Shown here: piece by piece, positions 44,710 through 56,180 of the stretch | Layout of the letters: each line of letters opens with the position of its first letter | Position numbering within the stretch: position 1 is the first letter of the stretch | Assembly (NCBI RefSeq): GCF_949987515.2 | Contig: NC_082696.1 | Span: 1,387,501-1,451,500 of the forward strand | Source of the DNA: Delphinus delphis | Lineage: Eukaryota > Chordata > Mammalia > Artiodactyla > Delphinidae | DNA: 64,000 nt | Reading direction: 5' to 3' | Notes under the pieces: model-generated | What the model was told of the DNA's origin: nothing | What the model saw: the letters and a program-made list of their open reading frames with translations, nothing else | Databases searched by the model: none | Position numbers and translations under genes: made by a program

Positions 44710-46860
44710 TTTCTTTTTCTATTTGTTTTGGAGAACTGTGTTTTGACCCATTAGTTCACTACTCCTAAACACACCTGCTCGAAAGCTGTAACCCAAGATG
44801 CATTAAATAGAGTTGATATTTGTTCAGCACTTCATAAACCCTTCATCATTTCATAACTGTTTATTAACTTTGCAGTTTTAGAGTTTACAGACTCATATAC
44901 GTAAAAGAGCTGTGTCGGGGTTTTTTTGTGTGTGTGTGTGCTTTTTTCAGAACCATTAATATTAGCTAGCAGACACTCTGTTCAAACTCCACTTTTGAAA
45001 TTCCCTTTCGTGTACAATTCTATAACCTTCAACAAGTGAATAGAAGTGCGTCACCACCACTGCAGTCAGGATACGAAACAGAAACTTCACATTTTAAGAG
45101 TGGCTTTAGTCACAGATCCACTGAACTGTTGAAAACAACTATATAAACAGCTCTTATAATAACTATAAAGCACAGCTGTTATAAAAGCTTCCACATGAAA
45201 CGCATAATACTATGTATGAGATAAAACAAGGAAACAGAACTTAAGTAATGGATGCATGCTGTAATGACTAAGGTCAGATAATCTACAGCATTACTACTTC
45301 TGAAGGCACACTTCTTGCTCTAAAATAATTTAGCAAGCCCTCATTCTAAAGATGTGGGATATTTCAAGTGAACAGCATTGAGCAGTTGATAATGACCCAA
45401 GCTCATGCACATCCTGATAGTTCTTCACTGTATTCCCTCTGCTACTGTAAATGGAAGAGGTCTTTCTGAACTTGGTCGAGAGAAAGTGCCCGGAGCTCCC
45501 TTGGGTGAGTCTGAGGAAGGATGCTGTGGGCAGACGCAGAGCGATTCACCAGGAGGCAAGACGCTGTGTGGCCCCGGAGCCGCGGACACAGCGGCCGAGC
45601 TCAGGACAGGAGAGCGCGCGGGTCTGGCGCTCACTCTCCTGGTGCAACGTGCTGAGTGTGCTCTGGAGTCGTGGGATGCTGGCTCTGCAGCCGCGATCCC
45701 CCCGGGTCCTGGCCTTGTGGACCCAGTAACGTGGCCTTGTGTCTCTGACCTCCCTGCCAATTCATCTGCTGCTGTGATACCTCCCTGAGCACCTTGTTAG
45801 GAGGATAAAAAGTGGCTGCAGATGTCAAGGAGCTGGCGCGGACCTAGGACAGAACGCAGGTTCAATTTCACCAGTGGAGAAAGAGGCCGAGACCCTCCAG
45901 GGGCCTCTGGAAGCAGTCACCATGCAGGGGGGCCTCTCTGCCCCCTGCCCCCTCCCTGCAGCCACACTGGCCAGTCCTTGCTGCTCTTGACGTCCCACCT
46001 CAGGAGTCCCTCCACGTGGGGAGCTCTTGCCCCAGGGACCCGCATGGCTTGCTGCTGGGACCATTCAGCTCTCTGCTCAGATGTCTGTCTGGAGAGCACC
46101 TTGGTGGAGCCCACTGTCCCCCATGCCCCGTGTCTTTCCCTGGCTTTCTGTTTCCCATGGCGCCTGGGTTGAGGCTGGGCCCTGCTCATTCGACATCCTC
46201 ACGTGTGTGTGCATAAGCGTGTGGGGTGGGAACACAGAAGGTCTCTGCTTTTCCCCACAGTGTAGCTTCCATAAACGTGGCCTGAGCTTTAAAGCTCTCC
46301 CGGCCCATTATGAATATGAGGTTCATTCTTGCCCACCAGACTCCGAATAAACACCAGACAGGAGTTTGGAAAGCCTGGGGGTGCAGGGAGGATTTGCAAG
46401 GACACGGTGGCGCTAGATCTGACCTGGAAGCAGAGCTGGGCCCTGGGAAGGTGTTCGTGTGGTGGGGCTGTGGCCAGGTGAGCAAATATGGACAGACTCA
46501 GAGGCCTGACAACATGCAGAAGGCGCCTTCCTGAGCAGCGGACGGCCTGGGGCAGGTTGAGCCCCCTCCCCAGGGACAGGATTCAGAGGAGAGCGAAGGG
46601 CAGAGGGCCAGTGAGGGGCCACCGTCCTGGGCATTTCATCCCAGGCCAGGCCCGTCTCTCTATCTGTGCTTGGTGCTGGGAGGCCCCATTGCTTCCCTCC
46701 TTGCTTTCATGTTGACGGAAACGTTCCATGAGGGAATTCACATTTTATATGCCCTCAGTTGAACATCCCCCGCCTCGGAGCCTCTCAGACAATCAGGACG
46801 GATGTACACCCACTTATAATGTCCACCAAGAACTGGAGAATTGCTTAGTATGAGAAGGGA
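44710..46860. other. Unassigned single-copy-like region, no supported gene
   Basis: The left half is AT-rich. A GC-rich part at 45450-46700 gives many overlapping ORFs on both strands (up to 127 codons) without domains. A short GT run is near 44930. No repeat was recognised. Confidence 0.45.
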
Positions 46861-46861
46861 A

Positions 46862-48165
46862 ATTTTAAATTTACTTAAAATTTAAATTTACTTAAAAATA
46901 AATAAAAATGAAGACACAACATAACAAAGCTTATGAGACTCAGGAAAAGCAGTGCACCTGAGGAAATTCATAGCCACTATTAAAAAAGAAGAAAGATCTC
47001 AAACCAATAACCTTAACTTCCACCATAAGACACTGGACAAAATAGAGCAAACTAAACCTAAACTAAACATAAAACATGCAGAAACAGGAAATAACAAAGA
47101 TCAGGGTGGAAATAAATGAAATAGAGAATAGGAAAACAATAGAGAAAAATCAATAAAACTAAAAGTCTGTGCTTTAAAAAAATTAATAAAATTGACAAAC
47201 CTGTAGCTAGACTAAGAAAAAGAAAAAAGAGAAAGTCTTGAATTGCTAAAATCATGAATGAATGAGGCAATCTAGCAACCCTACAAAGTAAAAGGAAAAC
47301 AAGGGGATACTATGAACATGTGACGCAAACAAATCAGATGACTTAGATGAAATAACCAAGTATCTAAAGAGATACAAACTGCAGAGACTTACTCAAGAAG
47401 AAACACAAAGTCTGAATAATCCTAACACAGAGATTAAATCAGTAACAATAGAGATACAAACTGCAGAGACTTACTCAAGAAGAAACACAAAGTCTGAATA
47501 ATCCTAACAAAGAGATTAAATCAGTAATAAGAATTTTTTAAAAACTACCCAGAAAGAATAGCTCAGGCTCAGATGGCCTCACCACTGACCTCTACTGAAC
47601 ATTTAAAGAAGAATTAATACAAACTCTTCACAAACTCTTCCAGAAAATAAGAGAGGAGGGAGCACTTCTTGTGTTCTTCTTAAGGCCAATATTACCCTGA
47701 AATCAAAACCAGACAAAGACATCACAACAAAAGAAAACTACTGGCCAGTATCCTTTATGAATATGAATGCAAAAACGCACACACAAAAAGTACTAAAAAA
47801 TTGAATTCAGCAATATGTAAGAATTATATACCATGACCAAGTGGCATCAGTTACAGGAATACAAGGTTAGTTCAACATCTGAAAGTTAATTGATGTAATG
47901 CATCATATCAATAGAATAAAAAACAAAAACCACATGATCATGGCAATAGATGCAGAAAAAGCATTTGACAAAAATCCAACACTCTTTCATGACTTAAAAA
48001 AATAAAAGCCACTCAAAATGCAGGCGATAGTATGAAACAACCTCAACCTCATTAAAGGCATCCATGAAAGCCCCACAGGTAACAACGTACTTAGTGGTGA
48101 AAGTCTGGATGCTTTCACCCCAAGAGCAGGAACATGACAGGTATGTCTGATGCACCACTTCTATT
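46862..48165 (+). mobile_element. Old L1 ORF2 region, reverse transcriptase part
   Basis: ORF2 landmarks in order are AAAAGAAGAAAGATCTCAAA, AACAAAGATCAGGGTGGAAA, AGAATAGCTCAGGCTCAGAT, TATACCATGACCAAGTGGCA and ATGGCAATAGATGCAGAAAA. It begins after AAATTTACTTAAAA low-complexity sequence. Frames are broken throughout. An 82-bp tandem duplication lies inside. Confidence 0.85.
47369..47532 (+). repeat. 82-bp tandem duplication inside L1
   Basis: GAGATACAAACTGCAGAGAC starts two adjacent units (47369-47450, 47451-47532) that differ at only a few positions (AACACAG vs AACAAAG, and GTAACAATA vs GTAATAAGA-type ends). The surrounding L1 is far more diverged from the consensus, so the duplication is later than the insertion. 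Confidence 0.95.
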
Positions 48166-48239
48166 TTGTGCTAGAGGTTCTAGCCAGAGCAATTAAACAC
48201 ATTTTAGTGGTTGTTTAGTCCTGCAGAAACATGTAAGGG

Positions 48240-48420
48240 AGCGGAAAAGGAAGATGATAGCTATAGAACCCGTGGTTTCCTTCTGTAATGAAAAGAAAGT
48301 TCTAAAACTGACTGGAATGGTCACACAACTCTTTAATGTAGTGAAAAACATTGAATTGTATACTTTAATTGGATGAATTGTATGACATGTGAGTTATATC
48401 TCAATAAACTATTTAAAAGT
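48240..48420 (+). mobile_element. Old L1 3'-UTR end
   Basis: AACATTGAATTGTATACTTT, then AATTGGATGAATTGTATGAC and TGAGTTATATCTCAATAAAC, matches the L1M 3' terminus. It may be the tail of the preceding L1 after an internal deletion. Confidence 0.8.
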
Positions 48421-48559
48421 TCGTATGAATCCTCACAGATTTCAACAACCCGGCTAAAGCGAATTCATGTGATGCTATTCCCATAAAAGATGTGGATCAG
48501 AGCACTGATGTGAACAGGCGGTGGGAGGCACCCTCTATAATTAACCTCTATCACGGCAT

Positions 48560-48715
48560 GGTCCTCTCTCCCCGTCTCATTACCCTTGCTCCTTCATCTG
48601 CACTTCCTGGGGCCACATCTCACACAAATTACTGTACCCAAGTATTGTCTTGCCATTGTGCCTTGCACATAGTAGGTGTTTATCAATATTTGTTGGACAG
48701 AGGGATGAAGCAGGA
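48560..48715 (+). mobile_element. L2/MIR 3'-end fragment
   Basis: GCCTTGCACATAGTAGGTGT followed by TTATCAATATTTGTTGGACA is the shared L2/MIR 3' terminus. The upstream TCTCTCCCCGTCTC fits L2. Confidence 0.6.
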
Positions 48716-48892
48716 CAGCATTTCTGATGTCCTTACAGCCTCAGGGGCTCTAGCAGGAAGCACCTTGGAACCAGCCATATTTAGCCTCAACCTAATACTG
48801 CACCATGTGACGATTCATGTAGTTTTTTGTTTCTATTCTGCTATGACCAGCTGACTCTGATTTCAAACTTGCTTCTGATTGGTTCTTTTGTC

Positions 48893-49320
48893 TGTTGACT
48901 GACAAAAAAATGCACAACATAAGTTGAGAGTTATGTTTTATTTGGCAGACTTTCTTAGGACTTCAAGCCCAGAAGACAGCTCTGAGGGATGGCTGAGAAG
49001 AGGCAACGGGGGAGCCAGGATATAGAGGAGATTTTACAGCAAAGACCAGGTAGTCAGAACATCAAAGGATTACTGTTAATTAGAGAAAACCAAACACCTC
49101 AAGTTAAGGAATGTAGCGCTTTTCTATGTATGGGAAGATGCAAGAGTTTGGGCTCATTGAAATCGTTCCTTTGATACGCACCTCAGCTACCTGGGGCCAA
49201 TATCCTGTGTTTTCTCATCCTGAGTTTCCTCAGGGGCACTGTCAGGGTGCTATAACGTGAAGGCTTGATGGCTGCGACACCCTTAGTTTACTGATACGGC
49301 AGGTGACATTTTAGTTCTCA
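48893..49320 (-). mobile_element. ERV LTR (same broad family as 21270-21691)
   Basis: TGTTGACTGACAAAAAAATG and CACAACATAAGTTGAGAGTT, then ATGTTTTATTTGGCA, are the complement of an R/U5 end carrying the poly(A) signal. TGTTAATTAGAGAAAACCAA, CTTTTCTATGTATGGGAAG and GATACGCACCTCAGCTACCT continue the U3. The left (3') edge is sharp, while the other could extend toward 49500. No viral genes flank it, so it is probably a solo LTR. Confidence 0.75.
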
Positions 49321-50520
49321 GGTCTATCCCCAAACGGTTTCTGCTTACTGTCTTCTGTGTATGTCTCCCCTGTGCTGCTGACTCTTGATAGGTTCTTTCA
49401 CTCAAAAGTCCTGAAAAAGAAGGATGGGTGAACCTCCCCACCATGCAGATTGAGCACCGCTGTGTGTAGAGTTCTGTCATCAGGACATTGCATGGGCCAC
49501 TGGTCAAACCCGACCCCGGGCAAAGCAGCTGTGGTCAGGTGAGGGGTCAGGGGAGAGGTATGTGGATATATTGATCAGGATCGCCTAGAGAAGTGTTTTA
49601 GTCCCAGTGGCTGTTCTGAGGCAGGAATCTTGCCTGCACTTGGCAGAAATCCTGATAATACATCTAGGATGGAAACGGGTTAGATGTGGAATAGATCACA
49701 CACACTACTGGGAAACACCGCAGTCTCGCTAAGTCTCACGTACTCCATCTACCAGCACAGTAAAATCTATTGGTCTGGGTGAAGCACCTTTTGAGGTTCT
49801 AAATGCATTCAATTAACTTGTGTTTCTTTTCCTTCCTGCCCTTCTGGAGCCCATCAGTGAGTGAACTAGAAGCAGAGAATGTCAAGGGCTAAGTCTCTTG
49901 CCATTCACATCTTATCTAGAGACAGAAACTACTAGAAGTCTTATAAAATATCCTCCAGATTTCTAATTTTCACAGGAGATTTGGATAACAGCCGATATTT
50001 AGAATGCATATATGGCCAAATACCTGTTAATATTCATCCCAGACTTGACATGAAGAGGATGTACAAGCGAGCATAATATCTGAGGTCAAATATCAGTGCT
50101 TTCAACATAGCCAGATGTTCATATAAACCATGTCTTCAGGGTATTATTTAGATTTGGTTTATAATAATACATCCTCTAATTTATATATGATTAATCATAT
50201 TAATTTGTTAAGAACTATTGTGATGTGTCATGTTGTATTTCTTTCACTTTCACACTTGTTCTAACAAAAGACCTGAATTCTAAAGTCAGTGGCCAACCGT
50301 TATGATTTATGCTTACAGAAGAAACTTCAAGAAGTAGATTCGAAGAAAATATCATGTGAACATTTTCTCAAGTCTTTTCTCTAAACGTGAGTGTTGAATA
50401 TCAGTTTGCTTTCTTCCTCTGGGAGTAGGATCCAAGCATCTTTCTAAATAAAATGCCACCTGGGACATGCCGCTCCCAACCTTCTCACAGTGTCACAGCT
50501 GCATCCCGTGCAAAGCAGCA
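49321..50520. other. Unassigned single-copy-like sequence
   Basis: No element or exon was recognised. Confidence 0.4.
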
Positions 50521-50525
50521 TCGTG

Positions 50526-50678
50526 AAGAAGACCAGTGCTTCACAAACTTTAATGTGTGATGAGTTTTGAAGCTCAGAGTCTCATGACGTAGTCTGGAGC
50601 GGGTGCGCAGATTCTGTATCTAACAAGCTCCCAGGAGCCACTGGTCCCCCGTCGTACTTCGAGTACAAGATTCTAGAG
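50526..50678 (+). mobile_element. MER5-like hAT-Charlie element
   Basis: CCAGTGCTTCACAAACTTTA at left, AGATTCTGTATCTAACAAGC then TCCCAGGAGCCACTGGTCC in the body, and TACTTCGAGTACAAGATTCT at right. These match non-autonomous MER5-type elements, which carry short terminal inverted repeats and no gene. Confidence 0.72.
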
Positions 50679-53600
50679 GGCAAGTTGTGTTCTGGTCTGC
50701 AGTTGGTCCTGATTCTGCAGAAGGACACCCGCTGGCGCTGTCGGCCCAAGTTCTGCCATCTTCAGGGAAAACGATTTTAGGGCTTTATCTCACGGAGAAA
50801 AACACACCTATATGTAGCAAAGCTTGTTTGGATTATAGACACCATACTCACCGTTGGCCAGACAACTGGAACATTCCAGATCGTCCAGTCATTAGGGCTT
50901 TGTGCCCCTAGAAAACTCCAAACCATTCCCATAAGGACTGGTTCTCACGGTGATTCTCTACAAGCCATGGTGACAGTGATCGGTTCCTGAGAGCTGGGGA
51001 AGGAAGCCATCCCACACACAGGGAAGCATCTGGCCAGTAAGAACGAATAAAAATCAGTTATTGGAAAAACAGAGAGCTGAGAGCAAGCTTTCTGCTCATC
51101 ACGTGAACTGTGGTGTGCCTCGCCTTCCTGCTCTCCTGGTGGCATCTCTCCACTTCAGCCGTCAAAGCCAGCGATGGCTCTGGCTTGTGTTCTGGGAACA
51201 GCGCTGTGAAGGCAGGCTCATGCCTTTGCTACCCGATGCGAGACTAGTTGGCTTTAAAGAACTTTTACAGTTCTGCAGAGTCTCATGCCTATCTGACTAG
51301 ACCCAGCTGTTCACGTATGGAAATACACACAGCACATTCTCAGAACCCCTGTTAGCCACTTGTCTACCAGATAATCCCACTAAAGGCGGAATTTTCTGGA
51401 GGCACACGGCTGGTAATATTAGGACCGTGATCTAGATCCTTTTTGAAATGGGTGAAAGTATACATACACTCTTAAATTCGGGGGTAACTAGCTTTCACCA
51501 TAAAATGCTTTCACTCTACCTATATCTTAAAGATTTCATCCCCTTAAAAAACTCAACAGGTACCAGTAATTTAGGGCAGAATCTGTCCATTTTGACCACA
51601 GGATTATCTTCGTCTTCTTATTTTACATAAAAGTGTAAGAGTCTAATGGGAAAGCAGAGCACACACACACACGAGCTGGGCTTTTACCACATAAATAAAA
51701 GTCATCATAATTATAAAAACGTGGTCAATGTACTTAAGCCATCTGTTGAAGAACTTGTATTATTTTGCTCTCACTGAGTGGACAGTCAGCTCCTTTTCCT
51801 CAGAAATCACCAAAATGCAGCTCAAGGCTGGCGTTCCGCTAACACTAATCACTGAAAGAAAGAATTGCGTAGTTAAGAATTCTGTTTACTCCAATAATTC
51901 ATAGATGCCTGAAATTACATAAATGTGCAGCCTCATCTCGTCAGGCCTCTGACAAGAAAGAGCAGGCTTACAGGCCAGCTACACCTGGGCGAAGACGGCG
52001 GAGAAGGAAAGCTCCTCGGTGACTTTCCACCACGCAGTGTTGATCTACCCCTTATTCTCTTACAGATCAGGTCCTACATTCGCTCAATTTTTTCTTATAT
52101 GTACTGACTTTGCATTCTTCAAATAACTTGTCAGCTCCCACGGATGTCTGATAAGTTCTAGCAGAGAGGGGTGTTTGTATCTCAGCTCGGTGAACCTGGG
52201 CCCAATCGCATCTTATTACGTCTCCCAGCCCGTCAAACGTTTTGTACTCAGACCCTGGCGGAGCATCTTCTCCCCTGACGAGTGAGCCCCTGTGTGTTCT
52301 ACAGAAAACGCAATCCATGTGCTTCCCACACATTTACACTGGGCTCATCAAATTGTTTTCTTCGGGCTCTTTGACATCTAAGAAGTCACTTCGGCCTTTC
52401 TTCTTAGCCCTCTGGTCCCCACCAACAGCAGTTGCAAAAGGCTCTGAGTCTGATTTTCATCTCAGAAACCACATATGGTCTTAAGGAGCTTCAAATCCAA
52501 AAGGGGAAAAGAAACCTCTCCTCTTAATATAGGAAATTCTTGTATCCAGTTTTAGGAAAGGGTGTGGAAACCATGTGAAAAAAAATGCTGTATATTCAAG
52601 TATTTGGTTTGATCAAGTGCTCCTTTACATTGGATGGTTTATTCAGACTAAATATCAAACGGTATTAAGTAATTTTTTAAAGTGAAAACACACAAAATAT
52701 CAAAAGTTTTCAGAAACAAAATGAACATGAGGAATATCTTGGTGGATATTAAGAGAGATGAAATTATAAAAACATACCCAAAAGAAAGTGGTCAACTCTG
52801 AGTCACGTAAACAGAGCGAGTTCCGTTGCATCCTCTCCAGTTCAACCCTGGCCAGGGCTTTGTGTCCACCCATGGGTGTTGGGTGTGAAGCGCCGTCCAA
52901 ACCTACAGCGAAAGTATTGACATTTATCTAAGGCCAAGGCAAGCACTTGACAAATTCAGCCAAGTTCAACCTCATTTCTGTGCTGGGCATTTGGGTAGTT
53001 TAATTGTCAAGTTCAAGATGTTTTAGCTGTTTCCAGCATCCTTCTGGAAATGGAACACTGAGCTGGGTGATGGACACAGAGACGGCAGGATCCCTGAGGG
53101 AGCCGACCCCCCCATTCCCCAGGCCCCTGTGTGAGCATCATGGGAGGACATGGGCCCTGAATCCCCTTCTCCTCCCAGGAACACTCCAGGCACCGTGCAT
53201 CAACAGAGGGATACTTCCAAATAAGCTTTCCGGTGTGGTCTCAGCTCCACGAGGACCAGGCGTGGCCTCCCCAGGCCAGAGGACTCATTCGGACTGTTGG
53301 CCCCCTGGGCTTTTAACTTTTAAATGTCCTAGGAAAATGCATAACAGGTTCACAAAACCACATTTCACTTTTTTCCTGAATAACCATCTTGTTGCATGAA
53401 GGGATTTAAATTTAACTCATTGAAGAACTGTGGAGGCAAGAAGACAGATTATTTTTTTCTTTCATCGCTAATTATTCCACTAAAATGTGTGTCTATAGCT
53501 GCTACATTTCTTCTGAGTTTTGATGGTCAAGAGAAATGACCTTTGTCTTGGAAAATGTTTTCTCATTAGTGAATTACACTAAGTCATGCTCCATCCTGTG

Positions 53601-54190
53601 AAACACTTCAAAATGCAGCCTGGAATAAATATTCTGACAACCCGGCGTTCCAGAGACTGGGAGCCTTTCAAAAGGGATGCTAGCTGTATTCAGTTTAAAC
53701 TCTGCATTTAAAAAGAGTCAGGTTTTGCACTTGTTGTTAAGAGCTTTTATAATTTGTCCCAAACTGTAAACTGTGTTTCTAGTGCAGTCAGAGTCGTTGA
53801 GATCTGGACCGTGTCCTCCGAGATTGAAGGGCAGGAGTGGTTGCCGGCCATTCCCCTGCCAGAAAGCACCTCCACCAGAAGTGTGTCCCCGCAGGCAGGA
53901 CTGGCCCAGAGGGACCTTCCCCAGAGGCCCTCCCTCCCCAGCAGTCCCCAGCCTGTCCCGCCACCATCCGGACGCCCTGGCATCCCGGGCCACCTGCACC
54001 AGGCCGCTGGCCGTTGGATCACAGTGTCCCTGCACTTGCCACAAAGCCTCCTGTGTTTCCTCTGCAATGAGTCAGTGGCAAACCTGGTCTTGAGAATAAC
54101 CTGTGGCCCTTGCTCAGGGGGCCTACGTGCTCCGGGATACTTCTTCTAGGAGCATTGACAGCTCAACAGAGGAATTCTATCATTTATTTT
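50679..54190. other. Unassigned single-copy-like region, no supported gene
   Basis: No repeat was recognised over about 3.5 kb, except a CA run at 51660-51672. ORFs at 50687-50911, 53004-53399 and 53754-54149 show no recognisable domain. Low-confidence exon-like features are discussed under findings. Confidence 0.45.
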
Positions 54191-54194
54191 GTTC

Positions 54195-54380
54195 TGATTA
54201 TGAAATAGATACATATTTATCACACAAATTAGTCCATTAAGTTTAAGGAGAAAATTTCCTTTCATCTCAGCCCCCTGTGATCCCGGCTTAGTGCCATGTG
54301 TGTATTACATATGCATTTATATAAAATGTACGTTTACATTTTACATGCATACAGCTCTGCCTTCTTTCTGCAGCTCGAAG
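54195..54380 (-). mobile_element. Possible old L1 fragment
   Basis: ATTTTGTTCTGATTATGAAA and ATTACATATGCATTTATATA in this AT-rich block resemble antisense L1M sequence. The match is weak. Confidence 0.3.
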
Positions 54381-54717
54381 CATACTATAGCTGAAGGAGC
54401 TCCCAGCCAGGGTCCTGGGTTGTCAGCTTGTCACTCCCCATCACCCCGTCTGCCGTTGGCCTTGACACGGAGGCTGGAATCAAGAAGGAGAACACAGCGG
54501 GAAGTGAGGCCTGGGACTGTCCTTCCCACACCAAGCCCTCTAAGTACCCAGGATGAAAGGATCAGAGGGAAGGAAAAGTCCCCCTACCCATAGAGGCTGA
54601 GGGACAGAGAAGCAGCAGCCTGCCCTCCTTCAAGCTAGAGAGGATCCTCATTAGACTTGGGGCACTGTGCTAGGCGGAAGGCCAGGATTCATTCATATGT
54701 TTTCTATTCTCTTGGGA

Positions 54718-54720
<3 letters not shown>

Positions 54721-54768
<48 letters not shown>
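54721..54768. repeat. (TA)24 microsatellite
   Basis: Forty-eight bases of uninterrupted TA, followed by a short CACATACAACAA edge. Perfect repeats of this length are usually highly polymorphic. Confidence 0.98.
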
Positions 54769-54774
<6 letters not shown>

Positions 54775-54784
54775 CAACAAGGAG

Positions 54785-56132
54785 GGAAATTGTTGAGTCA
54801 TATGGTAAATCTATGCTTAATTTCTGAGCAACTGTCCAACTGTCTTAAACAGAGACTGCATCATTTTACATTCGCATCAACAACGTATGAGCTCCAATTT
54901 CTCCACATCCTTGCCAACCCTCGTTATTTTTCTTCTTCTTTAATTATAGCCATCCTAGTGGTGTAAGTAATATCTTACAGTGATTTTGATTTGCATTTAA
55001 TGACTAATGATGTTGAGTTTCTTTTCATGAGCTTATTGGCCATTTGTGTATGTTTTTTGAAGCAATATCTATTCAAGTCCTTTGAACTATTTTCATTGGA
55101 TCTCTTTATTTTTATTGTTGACTTGAAAGAGTTTTTCTCATATATTCTGGATACTAGACCCTCATCAGATAGGTGAATAGCAAATATTTTCTCCCACTGT
55201 GTGGGTTATCTTTTCATTTTCTTGATATTGTCCTTTGAAGCACAACATTTTTAATTTTGATGGGGTCCAATTTATTTCTTTATTGCTTGTGCTTTTGATA
55301 TCATATCTGAGAAACTGTTGCCTAATCCAAGATTTTAAAAATATATCTCCAAGTTTTCTTCCAAGAGTTTTACAATTTTAGCTCTTACATTTAGGTCTTT
55401 GATCAATTTTGAGTTAACTTTATATATGGTGTGAAAAGTGGCCCAACTTCATTCATTTGCACATGGATATTCAATTACCTCAGCACAATTTGTTGAAAAG
55501 ACTATTTTCTGCCAATGAACAGTCTTGACATTGATGTTGAAAATCAATTTGCCTTAGATATATGGGTTTATTTCTGGACTCTTGACTCTATTCTATTGAT
55601 CTATATGTCTAAGTTCATGCAGGTACCACACTGTCTTGATTATTTTAGCTTTATAATAAGTTTTGGAATTGGGAAGTGTGAGTACTCTGAGTTAGTTCTT
55701 TTTTAATATTGTTTTGGCTATTCTGGGTCTCTTTAATTTCCACATTAAATTTATAATTGACTTGTACACTTCTGTAAAAAAAAAAAAGGCAGTTGGAATT
55801 TTGATATGTATTGCATTGAATCTATAGATCAGTTTGGGGATTGTTATCTTCTTAAAAAGATTAAGCCTTCCAATCCATGAACATGGGATGTCTTTTCATT
55901 TAAGTTTTAAACTTTTCTTTCAAAAATGTTTTGTAGAATTCAATATAGAAGTCTTGCACTCCTTTGGTTAAATATGTTCCTAAGTATTTTATTCTTTTTA
56001 ATGCTATTTTAAATATAACTGTTCTCTTAATTTCACAATTCTGGTTTATCATTTCTAGTGTATACAAATACAACCAACATATATATTTCTCTTGTATCCT
56101 GTCACTTTGCTGAACTTATTTATTAGCTCTCA

Positions 56133-56180
<48 letters not shown>

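Noticed and set aside
45405..46715. Dense overlapping ORFs on both strands
   Set aside because: Five or more mutually overlapping frames, with no domain or conserved-looking start. This fits base composition.
44342..47532. Direct repeats considered as a CRISPR or phased array
   Set aside because: There are only two adjacent units in each case with no spacers, and the genome is mammalian.
53754..54149. 131-codon ORF with overlapping companions on both strands
   Set aside because: Open in several frames because of GC content, and no family resemblance.
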